A DNA stretch of 64,000 nt from Arthrobacter humicola (GTDB taxonomy: Bacteria; Actinomycetota; Actinomycetes; Actinomycetales; Micrococcaceae), in NCBI RefSeq assembly GCF_022803015.1, contig NZ_JAFKON010000006.1, positions 216,570 through 280,569 of the forward strand, written 5' to 3'. The notes below the pieces were generated by a model. That model had not been told where the DNA came from. It did not search any database and saw only the letters and a list, made by a program, of their open reading frames with translations. The translations under genes and the position numbers were made by a program. Below are positions 45,372 to 54,975 of this stretch, one piece after another (position 1 is the first letter of the stretch; each line of letters opens with the position of its first letter).

Positions 45372-45968
45372 TTGGGCCGAAACGACGAGCACCCGGACAG
45401 TCCACGGCAGGACCGGAAGCAGCCTCCGTGGCAGATTCCACAGCCGGAGCTCCGGCCCGAGCTGCAGAACCAGCCCGGCCAGCCCGCGCCGCCGGGACTT
45501 CCGGCTGACGCCACTGCCCCCGCCGTGGTTGACCCCTTCGCTCTGGAACGCGAGCGCGGCCTGGCGGCCGCGGCGGCGCGGAAGAAGCGTTCGCAGCGCC
45601 GTACCGTCGTCGTCGGGCTGGGCGTCACGGCGCTCCTGGCCGGCACGATCACCGCCATGGTGGCCAGCAACGAGGACGAGGCCGACTACGCCCAGGTGTG
45701 CTTCAACGACGACACCGGCGAGCGGGTCGATGATGCCCGGTGCAACAACAGCAGCACGGACGGCCGCAGCTCCGGCATCTACGCCTGGTACTTCTACTCC
45801 CGCGGCGCCAGCGTGCCCGGGTTGGGCCAGAACCGGTCGGGCTACCCCAGCTACAGCAGGACAGTTCCCACCGGGGCCAAGGCGTCCACGGGGTACAGCG
45901 CCAAGGGCGGCACGGTCAGCAGGGGCGGCTTCGGCGGCAGCGCCAAGGGCGGAAGCACGGGAGGCTAG
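45372..45968 (+). CDS. YgiB/DUF1190-like membrane protein
   Basis: The 198-residue protein (TTG 45372 after GAGGGGA) has a Pro/Gln-rich N terminus, one membrane helix near residues 78-98 (TVVVGLGVTALLAGTITAMV) and an outer domain with two Cys (AQVCFNDDTG and DARCNN). The Gly/Ser-rich C terminus (TVSRGGFGGSAKGGSTGG) resembles YgiB/YjfM. It is followed by a YgiC-type ligase, the partner of such proteins in many genomes. Confidence 0.75.
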   Translation: MGRNDEHPDSPRQDRKQPPWQIPQPELRPELQNQPGQPAPPGLPADATAPAVVDPFALERERGLAAAAARKKRSQRRTVVVGLGVTALLAGTITAMVASNEDEADYAQVCFNDDTGERVDDARCNNSSTDGRSSGIYAWYFYSRGASVPGLGQNRSGYPSYSRTVPTGAKASTGYSAKGGTVSRGGFGGSAKGGSTGG

Positions 45969-45970
45969 GG

Positions 45971-47182
45971 ATGAAACGACTGGGATCCGCGCCGCGGCCG
46001 GACTGGAAACAGCGGATTGAAGCACAAGGCCTCGTCTTCTCCACCACGGCCCTGCCCGACGGCACGAACGTCGAGTACTGGCACGAAGGCGCCTACTACG
46101 AATTCACCATGGACGAAGTGGAGACCCTCGAAAAGGCCGCCGAGGACATGCACCGCATGTGCCTCGAGGCCGCGAAGTTCCTCGCCACCGGGGCCATGGG
46201 CAACATCGGGATCGGGCCGCAGGCCATGGAACTGGCGGCTGCATCGCTGCAGGCCGGCGATGTGGACGTCTACGGCCGCTTCGACTTCGTCTACGACGGC
46301 CGGGGCGGCCCGGCCAAGATGCTGGAGTACAACGCGGACACCCCTACCGGACTCATTGAGGCCGCCGTCGCCCAGTGGTTCTGGCTGCAGGACGTCCTTC
46401 CCGAAAAGGACCAGTGGAACGGCATCCATGAAGCGCTCATCCGACAGTGGAAGAGGCTGCAGTACCGCACCGGCATGAGCACCCTCCACGTCGCCCACTC
46501 CGAGGCGGAAGAATCCGGCGAGGACTGGATGACGGCGGCCTACATGCGGGACGTCGCGAGCCAGGCCGGCTGGACCACCATCGGCATCAACATGTCCGAC
46601 ATCGGATGGGATCCGGACCTCAACCGCTTCGTGGACCTCGACAACTTCATGATCAGCACCATGTTCAAGCTCTACCCCTGGGAACTGATGATGAAGGAGC
46701 CGTTCGGGCAGCGGCTGCTGCAGCGCGCCCACAATCCGCGCTGGGTGGAGCCGGCCTGGAAGATGCTCCTGTCCAACAAGGCCCTGCTCGCGGCGCTCTG
46801 GCACCTCTACCCGGACCACCCCAACCTGCTTCCGGCTTATCTTGACGGTCCCGGGCCGCTCACGGAGTGGGTGGCCAAGCCGCTGCACGGCCGGGAAGGG
46901 GACAACATCAGGATCCACGCCGCCGGCATCGATCTCGAACAACCCGGCGACTATGGCCGGGAAGGCTGGTGTTACCAGCAGTTCCATGCCCTTCCCGATT
47001 TCGACGGCAACCGCCCCGTGCTCGGCCTCTGGGTGGTCGACGGCGAATCGGTCGGCTGCGGCATCCGCGAGTCGGACGGGCCCATCACCGACTACTTCTG
47101 CCGCTTCGTGCCCAACACGATTGACGCGCCCGCCCCGGCCTCGAACCAGGCCCACTCCAGCAAGGCAGGTATTGCCCTATGA
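45971..47182 (+). CDS. Glutathionylspermidine synthase-like ATP-grasp ligase (YgiC type)
   Basis: This 403-residue protein matches the C-terminal ATP-grasp domain of glutathionylspermidine synthase, as in YgiC/YjfC: YGRFDFVYDGRGGPAKMLEYNADTPTGLIEA and AVAQWFW near the middle, and a C-terminal GLWVVDGESVGCGIRESDGPI. It probably joins an amine to a peptide or similar acid using ATP. Actinobacteria make no glutathione, so the true substrate is open. GGAGG lies before ATG 45971 and the stop overlaps the next gene. Confidence 0.9.
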   Translation: MKRLGSAPRPDWKQRIEAQGLVFSTTALPDGTNVEYWHEGAYYEFTMDEVETLEKAAEDMHRMCLEAAKFLATGAMGNIGIGPQAMELAAASLQAGDVDVYGRFDFVYDGRGGPAKMLEYNADTPTGLIEAAVAQWFWLQDVLPEKDQWNGIHEALIRQWKRLQYRTGMSTLHVAHSEAEESGEDWMTAAYMRDVASQAGWTTIGINMSDIGWDPDLNRFVDLDNFMISTMFKLYPWELMMKEPFGQRLLQRAHNPRWVEPAWKMLLSNKALLAALWHLYPDHPNLLPAYLDGPGPLTEWVAKPLHGREGDNIRIHAAGIDLEQPGDYGREGWCYQQFHALPDFDGNRPVLGLWVVDGESVGCGIRESDGPITDYFCRFVPNTIDAPAPASNQAHSSKAGIAL

Positions 47183-48714
47183 GCACCGGAACCACGACGA
47201 CGACGGCCGGCGGCCCCGGGGGTCCCGCGGCAGTTCCGGCCAAGGGACTGCGCGCCGGGATCCTGGATCTCGGAGACTCCGTCATGTTGGGGCTGGCCTC
47301 CACCGCGCCGGTCTATTCGCTTGCGGCGACCCTGGGACTGATCGTGGCGGTGAACGGCAACTACACCCCGTTGATCCTGCTGCTGGGCTTCGTGCCCGTG
47401 CTCTTCATCGCCTTCGCTTTCCGTGAGCTCAACAGCGCCATGCCGGACTGCGGGACCACCTTCATCTGGGCCCGCCTGGCGTTCGGTCCCTGGGCCGGCT
47501 GGCTGGGCGGGTGGGGCGTGGCCCTGGCCGGCGTCGTGGTCCTGGCCAACCTCGCCCAGGTCGCCGGGCAGTACCTGTGGCTGCTGATCGGCGACGGTTC
47601 GCTGGCCGGGAACAGCCTCGTGGTCACCGCCACCGGTGTGCTGTTCATCGTGTTCATGACCTTCGTGAACTACCGCGGCATCCGCCTCGGGGAACATGTC
47701 CAGCGGGTCCTGACCTACGTGCAGTACCTCTCGCTGGGCATCTTCGCGATGGCAATCATCTTCCGGATCGCGGGCGCGGTGCCCGGCGCGGCCCCTGGCC
47801 AAGCCTTCGACCTTGAGTGGTTCAACCCCGCCGGTGCGTTCGCCGATCCCGGCGCGGTGGTGCATGGAGCCCTGCTGGCCCTGTTCATCTACTGGGGCTG
47901 GGACACCTGCCTCGCGGTGAACGAGGAGACCGAAAACCCTGCCACCACGCCCGGCCGAGGCGCCGTCATTTCCGCGCTTGTCCTTGTGGCGATCTACGTC
48001 TCTGTGGCCCTGCTGGTGATGATGTATGCCACGGTGGGCACGGAAGGGATTGGGCTGGGCAACGAGGCCAACCAGAACGATGTCTTCCTGGCCATGAAGG
48101 ACGTGGTGCTGGGCCCCTGGGGCTGGCTGATCGTCGTCGCCGTCCTGGCCTCGGTGCTGTCCTCGACCCAGACCACCATTCTTCCCACGGCCCGCGGCAC
48201 CTTGTCCATGGGCGTGCACGGAGCCGTGCCGCGCAGGTTCGGCGAGGTCCACCCGCGCAACCAGACGCCGGGGTATTCCACCCAGGTCATGGGTGCCGCG
48301 GCCGTCGCCTATTACGTCCTGATGAGTTTCCTGAGCGAGAACCTGCTCGCCGACTCCATCAGTTCGATCAGTTTGTTCATCGCGTTCTACTACACCCTGA
48401 CCGGCTTCGCGTGCGTCTGGTACTTCCGTGCGACCCTGCGCAGCTCGGCGCGGAACTTCTGGTTCCGCGGCGTCATGCCCCTGCTCGGCGCCCTTATGCT
48501 GACTGCGGCATTCTTCGTCTCGGCGGTACAGATGTGGGATCCGGACTACGGCGATACGCAGATCTTCGGCGTCGGCGGGGCCTTCATCAGCGGCGTGCTG
48601 CTCCTGGGGCTGGGCGTGGCGCTGGCCGCCGTCTGCCGTTTCGCGCCGTCCACGCGGGGCTACTTCCTGCAGCACCACCCCGCCGCCGGCGCGCCCCTGC
48701 AGGTGCGGCCGTAG
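47179..48714 (+). CDS. APC-family amino acid/polyamine permease
   Basis: The 511-residue permease has 12 predicted helices with the APC signature at helix 1 (LDLGDSVMLGLASTAPVYSLAATLG) and NFVNYRGIRLGEHVQRVLT. It follows the YgiC-like ligase with an ATGA overlap, so it probably imports the amine or amino acid that the ligase uses. Its substrate cannot be named from sequence. Confidence 0.92.
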   Translation: MSTGTTTTTAGGPGGPAAVPAKGLRAGILDLGDSVMLGLASTAPVYSLAATLGLIVAVNGNYTPLILLLGFVPVLFIAFAFRELNSAMPDCGTTFIWARLAFGPWAGWLGGWGVALAGVVVLANLAQVAGQYLWLLIGDGSLAGNSLVVTATGVLFIVFMTFVNYRGIRLGEHVQRVLTYVQYLSLGIFAMAIIFRIAGAVPGAAPGQAFDLEWFNPAGAFADPGAVVHGALLALFIYWGWDTCLAVNEETENPATTPGRGAVISALVLVAIYVSVALLVMMYATVGTEGIGLGNEANQNDVFLAMKDVVLGPWGWLIVVAVLASVLSSTQTTILPTARGTLSMGVHGAVPRRFGEVHPRNQTPGYSTQVMGAAAVAYYVLMSFLSENLLADSISSISLFIAFYYTLTGFACVWYFRATLRSSARNFWFRGVMPLLGALMLTAAFFVSAVQMWDPDYGDTQIFGVGGAFISGVLLLGLGVALAAVCRFAPSTRGYFLQHHPAAGAPLQVRP

Positions 48715-48723
48715 GATGCTGGC

Positions 48724-49932
48724 ATGAGCAACGAAGCTGGCATGAACTATGAGGCCAACCTTTCCGACGTCTCCGATGTCCTGGCCATCGATTCCCTGCT
48801 GAGCGCGGAGGAGCGCACCGTGCGCGAGCGCGTCCGCGATTTCACGAACCAGCGGATCCGGCCGGGCATCGCCGGCTGGTACGAGGACGCCGTGTTCCCC
48901 CTCGAGCTCGCCCCGGAACTTGGCGAGCTCGGCGTGCTCGGCATGCACCTGGAGGGCTACGGCTGCCCCGGCCGCTCCGCCGTCGAATATGGCCTCGCGG
49001 CGATGGAACTCGAGGCCGGCGACTCGGGCGTCCGCACGTTCGTCTCCGTGCAGGGCTCCCTCGCCATGACGGCCATCCACAAGTGGGGCTCCGAGGACCA
49101 AAAGCAGGAGTGGCTCCCCCGGATGGCCGCCGGCGAACTGATCGGCGCGTTTGCCCTGACCGAGCCCACGGCCGGCTCGGACCCTGCCTCGATGAAGACT
49201 TTCGCCCGCCGCGACGGCTCCGGCGACGACGCGGGCTGGATCCTGGACGGCGCGAAACGCTGGATCGGGCTCGCCTCCGTGGCAGGCGTGCTGGTGGTGT
49301 GGGCCATGACCGACGACGGCGTGCGCGGCTTCCTCGTCCCTGCCGGCACCGCGGGCGTCACCGCGACGCCGATCGGGCAGAAGCTCTCGATGCGCGCCTC
49401 CATCCAGTGCGACATCACGTTCGACGCCGTCCGGCTGGGCCCGGAGGCGCTGCTGCCCGCGGCGCGCGGGCTGAGGGGTCCCTTCTCCTGCCTCAACGAG
49501 GCCAGGTACGGGATCGCGTGGGGAGCTATGGGCGCCGCGCGGGATTCCTATGAGGCCGCGCTGGCCTACTCGCAGGAGCGGCTGCAGTTCGGCAAGCCGC
49601 TGGCCGGGTACCAGCTGACGCAGGAGAAGCTGGTGAACATGGTCCTGGAGATCCAGAAGGGCACGCTCCTGGCCCTGCACCTGGGCCGGCTCAAGGACGC
49701 CGGCAGGCTGCGTCCGGAGCAGATCTCGCTCGGCAAGCTGAACAACGTGCGGGAGGCGCTCAGCATTGCCCGGGAGGCGCGCACGATTCTGGGCGGCAAC
49801 GGCATCACGCTGGACCATTCCCCGCTGCGGCACGCCGCCAACTTGGAATCCGTCCGGACCTACGAGGGCACGGACGAGGTCCACACCCTGATCCTGGGCC
49901 AGCACATCACGGGTCTCCCCGCGTTCCGCTGA
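48724..49932 (+). CDS. Acyl-CoA dehydrogenase, glutaryl-CoA dehydrogenase-like
   Basis: The 402-residue flavoenzyme has AFALTEPTAGSDPASMKT (FAD loop), a KRWIGLAS strand and the end YEGTDEVHTLILGQHITG with the catalytic Glu. The spacing and end match glutaryl-CoA dehydrogenase, which oxidises and decarboxylates glutaryl-CoA in lysine breakdown. TAGGAT (48712-48717) lies 6 bases before ATG 48724. It is 10 bases after the permease but likely has its own promoter. Confidence 0.9.
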   Translation: MSNEAGMNYEANLSDVSDVLAIDSLLSAEERTVRERVRDFTNQRIRPGIAGWYEDAVFPLELAPELGELGVLGMHLEGYGCPGRSAVEYGLAAMELEAGDSGVRTFVSVQGSLAMTAIHKWGSEDQKQEWLPRMAAGELIGAFALTEPTAGSDPASMKTFARRDGSGDDAGWILDGAKRWIGLASVAGVLVVWAMTDDGVRGFLVPAGTAGVTATPIGQKLSMRASIQCDITFDAVRLGPEALLPAARGLRGPFSCLNEARYGIAWGAMGAARDSYEAALAYSQERLQFGKPLAGYQLTQEKLVNMVLEIQKGTLLALHLGRLKDAGRLRPEQISLGKLNNVREALSIAREARTILGGNGITLDHSPLRHAANLESVRTYEGTDEVHTLILGQHITGLPAFR

Positions 49933-50224
49933 GAGCCGCGGGGTATTTCGCGGCAGTGCTTCCGTGTCCGCTCCTCACGCGATACGGATGAGGCCAGTGA
50001 TGCAAGTGGTGACTGCTGGGTTTTCGGGTAGCCAACACTCGTGTTCTCCCGGGGGCGCATTCGTACAGTGGTGCCATCGCCACCGGAGCAGAGGCAGCCA
50101 AATAGCCCACGGCACTTCTTCTCTGGCCGGTCGAACCGATGTCGTCCCGCCCGTCCCAGACACAGGAGCTGAGCACCCTGCGTGCCCGACGGGCGGAACG
50201 GGCTGCCAAGTAAAGGGGGACATC

Positions 50225-50707
50225 ATGAGTCTCAACGCAAAGCCAGCCGCGTGGACACTTCGTTTCTTTCCGGCACGTCACGCCACTGCCGGCGCGGGCG
50301 GCGACGGCCAGGACAGTTCCGCTTCCGACCAGGGACCCCACCGGCACCGGGCCCGCATCAGCGTGGCACTCGTCCTGGACCGCGACCGGCTTCAGGAGAG
50401 CATGGGGACGGTCCAATCGTGGAAGTTCCACGACTTCGTCAGCACCTTCCAGCTCATGCTTCCCCACCGGGTCGAAAAGATTCACCAGGCCCTGGCCGGC
50501 GGGGACTGGGAGGGCGCGCGCCTGGCCGCCCAAAGCCTGTCCTGGTCCGCGTCCAAGGCCGGTGCGTGCCGGCTCGAACTCATCGCCGACCTCATCGATG
50601 CCGACCTCCAGTCCGGACGCAAGACCCGGGCACGGGAGACGGCCTGCCTCCTCCAAGGCGCCGCCACCGAACTGGCAACAGCCCTCGCCCTGCTGACCGC
50701 CGGCTGA
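50225..50707 (+). CDS. HPt-like helical domain protein lacking the phospho-His
   Basis: The 160-residue product (ATG 50225 after AAGGGGGA) has a basic, disordered start and, from about residue 65, a helical bundle like a histidine phosphotransfer domain: MLPHRVEKIHQALAGGDWEGARLAAQSLSWSASKAGACRLELIADLID. At the place of the usual AHSLKG His there is Gln-Ser (AAQSLSWS). It could be a pseudo-HPt that blocks or scaffolds signalling. The open frame upstream to 49964 is non-coding in appearance. Confidence 0.65.
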   Translation: MSLNAKPAAWTLRFFPARHATAGAGGDGQDSSASDQGPHRHRARISVALVLDRDRLQESMGTVQSWKFHDFVSTFQLMLPHRVEKIHQALAGGDWEGARLAAQSLSWSASKAGACRLELIADLIDADLQSGRKTRARETACLLQGAATELATALALLTAG

Positions 50708-50797
50708 GCGCCGGCTGACCGGGTCCGGCCACCACCGGACGCTGCCCAAAGACCACACACGCTCCATGAATCAGAGTGTCACCGGGGTCCCGGCGGC

Positions 50798-51559
50798 TCA
50801 GGCGGAGAATCCGCCGTCGGCCTTGACCAGCTGCCCGGACATCCAGCGGCCCTCGGGCGAGAGCAGGAACGCGACGGTGCCGGCCACGTCCGCCGGTGTG
50901 CCCAGCCTGCCGCCGGGGTGCCGGCGGGCCAGTTCGTCACGGAGCGGCTCATCCATCCAGCCGGTATCCACCGGCCCCGGGTTCAGTACGTTGGCGCTGA
51001 TCCCGAGCGGGCCGAGTTCGCGGGCGGCGGCGATCACGATCCGGTCCAGGGCGCCCTTTGATGCCCCGTAGGGCAGGTTGAAAGCGGTATGGTCGCTGGT
51101 CAGGGCCACAATGGCGCCGCCGTCGGGACCGGCCTGCCGGGCGAAAGCGGCAATCAACTGCCAGCTGGCCCGGGTGTTGACCGCAAAGTGCCTCTCGAAG
51201 CTCTCCAGGGACGTGTCCAGGATGGAGGAGTCCACGGATTCTGCGTGGCTGAGCACCAGGCCCTGCAGGGTTCCGGCCTCCGCCGCGGCGGCGGACATCA
51301 GCCGGTCCACGGCGTCCGGGTCCTGGAAATCCGCCGGCAGCGCCACAACGGCAGCGCCGATCGCCTGGAGCTCGGCGGTGAGGCGTTCGACGTCGTCCGG
51401 CTGGACTCCCCACGGCATCCGGGCGTCGTAGTCCTGCCAGTACGTCAGCACGAGGTCCCAGCCGTCCGCAGCGAGGCGGCGTGAGATGCCTGCGGCGATT
51501 CCGGCGAGCCGGCCGACCCCGGTGACAAGGGCCGTCTTTCGTCCGTCGGGTGAGCTCAT
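50798..51559 (-). CDS. SDR-family oxidoreductase
   Basis: The 253-residue protein has an extended Rossmann glycine loop (TGVGRLAGIAAGISRRLA), the SDR middle with ALTSDHTAF, and YGASKGALDR with the Tyr-Lys pair. It is an NAD(P)-dependent oxidoreductase of unknown substrate. TAGGCT (51567-51572, minus strand) lies 7 bases before ATG 51559. Confidence 0.88.
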   Translation of the reverse strand: MSSPDGRKTALVTGVGRLAGIAAGISRRLAADGWDLVLTYWQDYDARMPWGVQPDDVERLTAELQAIGAAVVALPADFQDPDAVDRLMSAAAAEAGTLQGLVLSHAESVDSSILDTSLESFERHFAVNTRASWQLIAAFARQAGPDGGAIVALTSDHTAFNLPYGASKGALDRIVIAAARELGPLGISANVLNPGPVDTGWMDEPLRDELARRHPGGRLGTPADVAGTVAFLLSPEGRWMSGQLVKADGGFSA

Positions 51560-51626
51560 GCCGAACAGCCTAGCGGGGGCGGCCGCCGCGGCGCCTAATG
51601 AGTGCGCGGCCTGCTACGAGCGGTGC

Positions 51627-53003
51627 CTACAAGGAGGCTGAGGCAGTGGAGACGGCGGCCCGGACGTCCCGCTCGGCAACCGGCTCGGGGGCAAGGTCCG
51701 GCTCCGGCCCCAGCGGATCCCGCCGCAGGGCAACGAGCCAGCACACCAGCAGGGCCAGGGCGCAGAAGACGCCGGCGCTGGAGGCCATGATCCACACCCC
51801 GGGCGTCTGGATGTCGAGGTTTTCGGCGCCGAGGGCCGTACCGATGGTCTTGGGCGAGAACAGGAATACGAGGATCGACAGGCCCAGCACGCCGCCCATG
51901 GTCCAGCGCATCCCGACATACCGGCGCGGAGCTTCCCGCAGGGTCCAGGCGAAAGCCGGAAAGACCGCCGCGACCCACACCCAGTGGTGGGACCACGAGA
52001 CCGGGCTGATCAGCAGCATGGTGAGCGCGGTCGCCGATACGGCCACGACGCGGGCACCCTGATCGCTGGCGGCCTTGATCACTGCGGCGCCCACGGCCAC
52101 AACCGCCAGGCTCAGCAGCAGCCACGGCACGGTGACGTGCGCTTCCGGGACCCCGAAGTGGAGCAGGGCGCCCTTAATGGACAGGTTGTCCACATAGCCT
52201 GCTCCCCCCATCCGGGAGGTGTCGGGCAGCATCTGGAGCCAGAACTGCAGGGATTCGGCGGGCCGGAGCAGCCAGCCGGCCGCCACGGTGGCGGTGAAGC
52301 CGGCGGCCATGTTGCCCAGTCCGCGCCAGTCCTTGCGGACCAGAAAGTAGAGCCCGAACACCAGGGGCGTCAGCTTGATGCCGGCGGCGACGCCCACCAG
52401 GAAGCCGCTGCCGGGGAAACCGCGGGCCCAGCGCCGGTTGCGGGCCAACAGGTCCACGGCGATCAGGCCCATCAGCAGGGCGTTGATTTGGCCGAACACC
52501 AGGGTCTCGCGCCAGGGACCCAGGTTCAGCACGGCCAGGACCAGGACGGCGGCGGCCCAGCCGTTGCCGGGTGCCCGGAAGGTGTCGCGCCAGGAGGTTT
52601 TCGCGTTCCAGTACCGGACCGTTCGGACCGCGGCCAGGATCGCCACCCCGGCGCCGGCGGCGTTGAACAGGGTCAGCGCCGCCGCCAGGGGCAGCCGGGC
52701 CAAGAGGCCGAAGACGATGGCGGCGAACGGCGGGTAGGTAAACATCAGCGCCGGTCCGCCGGCCCAGTCCACGTTGCCCGCATACAGGGCTGAGGGTGCC
52801 GCGCCGGCGTCGTTGAGGATTTTGCCGCCGTACCAGTAGACGCTGAAGTCCAGGCCGTGCTTGCCCCAGACTCCGAGCGAGATCCAGATGAAGTAGGCCA
52901 CCGCGGCGATGGCCGGGATGACGGAGAGCCGGAACAGGTGCGGGACGGGTGAATACCGCGCCGGGCTGCGGTCTGAAACGGGCACTGACATGTACTCCCC
53001 CAT
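51627..53003 (-). CDS. GT87-family (DUF2029) mannosyltransferase
   Basis: The 458-residue protein has about 11 helices and an early LDFSVYWYGGKIL with the conserved Asp of polyprenol-phosphate-mannose dependent GT87 enzymes, plus VFGQINALLMGLI. It likely adds alpha-mannose to lipomannan-type or other envelope glycolipids from the outside of the membrane. ATG 52991 with GGGGGAG is an alternative start. Confidence 0.88.
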   Translation of the reverse strand: MGEYMSVPVSDRSPARYSPVPHLFRLSVIPAIAAVAYFIWISLGVWGKHGLDFSVYWYGGKILNDAGAAPSALYAGNVDWAGGPALMFTYPPFAAIVFGLLARLPLAAALTLFNAAGAGVAILAAVRTVRYWNAKTSWRDTFRAPGNGWAAAVLVLAVLNLGPWRETLVFGQINALLMGLIAVDLLARNRRWARGFPGSGFLVGVAAGIKLTPLVFGLYFLVRKDWRGLGNMAAGFTATVAAGWLLRPAESLQFWLQMLPDTSRMGGAGYVDNLSIKGALLHFGVPEAHVTVPWLLLSLAVVAVGAAVIKAASDQGARVVAVSATALTMLLISPVSWSHHWVWVAAVFPAFAWTLREAPRRYVGMRWTMGGVLGLSILVFLFSPKTIGTALGAENLDIQTPGVWIMASSAGVFCALALLVCWLVALRRDPLGPEPDLAPEPVAERDVRAAVSTASASL

Positions 53004-53093
53004 CGGGCTGCTGATGTAGGCGCTGGCCGTTTGATCGGTTCCGTCCAGGGCGGCGCAAACGCGCCCTCGCTGTCGGGTCAGTCTACAGAACAG

Positions 53094-54455
53094 CTACGCC
53101 GGGACCGGGACGGACTCCGGCTTCCGGGCGTCCCTGCGGATGGTGGCGCTGATGACGGCGGCGATGGTGCACATGGCAGCGGCGGCGAACCAGGCGTAGG
53201 TGTACTGGCCGGTGGCGTCCCGGACCGCCCCGGCTGCCAGGGCCGCGGCGGCCGCGCCGAGCTGGTGGGCCGCGAACACCCAGCCGAACACGACGCTCCC
53301 GTCGGCACCGAACACCTGGCGGCAGATCGCGGCGGTCGGCGGCACCGTGGCGACCCAGTCCAGGCCGTAGATGACCACGAACACGATCATGCTGGGCTGG
53401 ACGGTGGCGCTGAGCAGCAGCGGCAGGACCAGCAGCCCGATCCCGCGGAACTGGTAATACACGGCGAGCAGGATCCGGGGGTTGAAGCGGTCCGTGAGCC
53501 ACCCGGAGGCGATGGTGCCGATGATGTCGAAGAGGCCGACGACGGCGAGCAGGCCCGCCGCGGTGGTTTCGGGCATGCCGTGGTCGTGGGCGGAGGGGAT
53601 GAAGTGGGTGCCGATCAGCCCGTTGGTGGTCGCGCCGCAGATCGCGAAGCCGGCCACCAGGGCCCAGAAGGTACGCACTTTGCTGGCCCGTTTGAGGACC
53701 TCCAGGGCACGGACCGCGGCGTTCCGGCGGGACTCCTGCACTTCCTGCCCGGCGGCCGGTCCTGTCGGTTCGGGTCCGCTGGATTCCGTGCCGGCGTTCG
53801 GGCCGGGGGCCGGCGGCGTCGCCCCGTAGGGCAGCACGCCGACGTCGGCCGGTGAGTTCTTCAGGAACATCAGCACGAGCGGCACCACGGCCAGCGCGCC
53901 GGCACCGATCAGGAGCGAGGCCTGCCGCCAGCCCGGATCCTGGGCAAGGGCGGCGATGAAGGGCAGGAACACGAGCTGTCCGGCGGCGCTGCCGGCAGTG
54001 AGGATGCCGATGACCAGGCCGCGGCTCTTGGCGAACCAGGTGTTGGCGATGGTCGCGGCGAAGACCAGCGCCATGGACCCGGTGCCGAGCCCGATCAGCA
54101 GCCCCCACGTCAGCAGGATCTGCCAGGACTGGGTCACGAGGACCGTCAGTGCACTCCCGGCGCCGATCAGCACCAGGGCCACGGCCGTGACTGCGCGGAT
54201 GCCGAAGCGTTCCATGAGCGCTGCCGCGAACGGCGCCGTGAGCCCGAAAAGCACGAGGTTGATGCTGACCGCGGCGGAGAGCACGGTGGTGGACCAGCCG
54301 AACTCGTTCTGCAGCGGCACCATCAGCACACCCGGGGCCGCCCGGAACCCGGCCGCGCCGACCAGCGCGAGGAAAGCCACGGCGGCGACGGTCCACGCCG
54401 GGTGGATGCGGCGGCGGACCGGCGCCGGGGTCACGGTGGTTTCGGGGGCATTCAT
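53094..54455 (-). CDS. MFS transporter (OFA-like group)
   Basis: This 453-residue protein has 12 helices with the FRAAPGVLMVPLQNEFGWSTTVLSAAVSINL start typical of the monocarboxylate/oxalate-formate group and TGSMALVFAATIANTWFAKSRGLVIG. A long cytoplasmic loop in the middle is Pro/Gly-rich. ATG 54455 overlaps the stop of the HxlR gene by four bases, so it is co-translated with that regulator. Confidence 0.9.
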   Translation of the reverse strand: MNAPETTVTPAPVRRRIHPAWTVAAVAFLALVGAAGFRAAPGVLMVPLQNEFGWSTTVLSAAVSINLVLFGLTAPFAAALMERFGIRAVTAVALVLIGAGSALTVLVTQSWQILLTWGLLIGLGTGSMALVFAATIANTWFAKSRGLVIGILTAGSAAGQLVFLPFIAALAQDPGWRQASLLIGAGALAVVPLVLMFLKNSPADVGVLPYGATPPAPGPNAGTESSGPEPTGPAAGQEVQESRRNAAVRALEVLKRASKVRTFWALVAGFAICGATTNGLIGTHFIPSAHDHGMPETTAAGLLAVVGLFDIIGTIASGWLTDRFNPRILLAVYYQFRGIGLLVLPLLLSATVQPSMIVFVVIYGLDWVATVPPTAAICRQVFGADGSVVFGWVFAAHQLGAAAAALAAGAVRDATGQYTYAWFAAAAMCTIAAVISATIRRDARKPESVPVPA

Positions 54456-54973
54456 GCGGCGGTTCCGTTCTGGACAGGGGTGCCGGTGCCGGCCGAGGCC
54501 AGCGGCACGGGGTCCGCGGTGCGGGAGAGGCTGTGCCAGCTCGTGTTGGCGGCCGTCAGCGGTTCCCCGCAAGCCGTGCACGTGTCAGCCGAGGAGGTCC
54601 GCTCCCCGCAGCCGCTGTGGATGACGAACATGTGTGCCTGCCCGGACGGCGCCGGGAGATGCTTTTCGGCCCAGATCACGACGGCGTTGAGCACGGGGAG
54701 GGCGTCTTCGCCCATAGCGGTGAGGACGTATTCCTGGCGGGTGCGGCCGCCGTCGTCGTAGGGCCTCCGAGCCAGGAGCCCGGCGGCGACGAGCCCGGCG
54801 AGCCGCTTGGTGAGCACGGAATCGGCCGCTCCCAGCCGCTGTTTCATGGCATCGAAGCGGCCGTTGCCGAAGAACACCTCGCGCAGGACGAGCACGCTCC
54901 AGGGATCGCCCAGGATGTCGAGGCCGCGGGCCATGCTGCAGGTCCGTTGGGACCAGTCGGATCGAAGTGCCAT
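54452..54973 (-). CDS. HxlR-family regulator with C-terminal Cys cluster
   Basis: The 173-residue protein has the HxlR winged helix (residues about 8-100, MARGLDILGDPWSVLVLREVFFGNGRFDAMKQ) and a C-terminal tail with CGERTSSADTCTACGE, four Cys in a zinc-ribbon-like order. TAGGGT (54980-54985, minus strand) lies 6 bases before ATG 54973, inside the inverted repeat at 54976-55016. It overlaps and probably controls the MFS gene. Confidence 0.9.
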   Translation of the reverse strand: MALRSDWSQRTCSMARGLDILGDPWSVLVLREVFFGNGRFDAMKQRLGAADSVLTKRLAGLVAAGLLARRPYDDGGRTRQEYVLTAMGEDALPVLNAVVIWAEKHLPAPSGQAHMFVIHSGCGERTSSADTCTACGEPLTAANTSWHSLSRTADPVPLASAGTGTPVQNGTAA

Positions 54974-54975
54974 GC

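Noticed and set aside
47092..49905. 937-codon minus-strand open frame across the permease and acyl-CoA dehydrogenase
   Set aside because: Both genes on the plus strand are unmistakable; the antisense product is His/Gly/Arg-rich low-complexity sequence.
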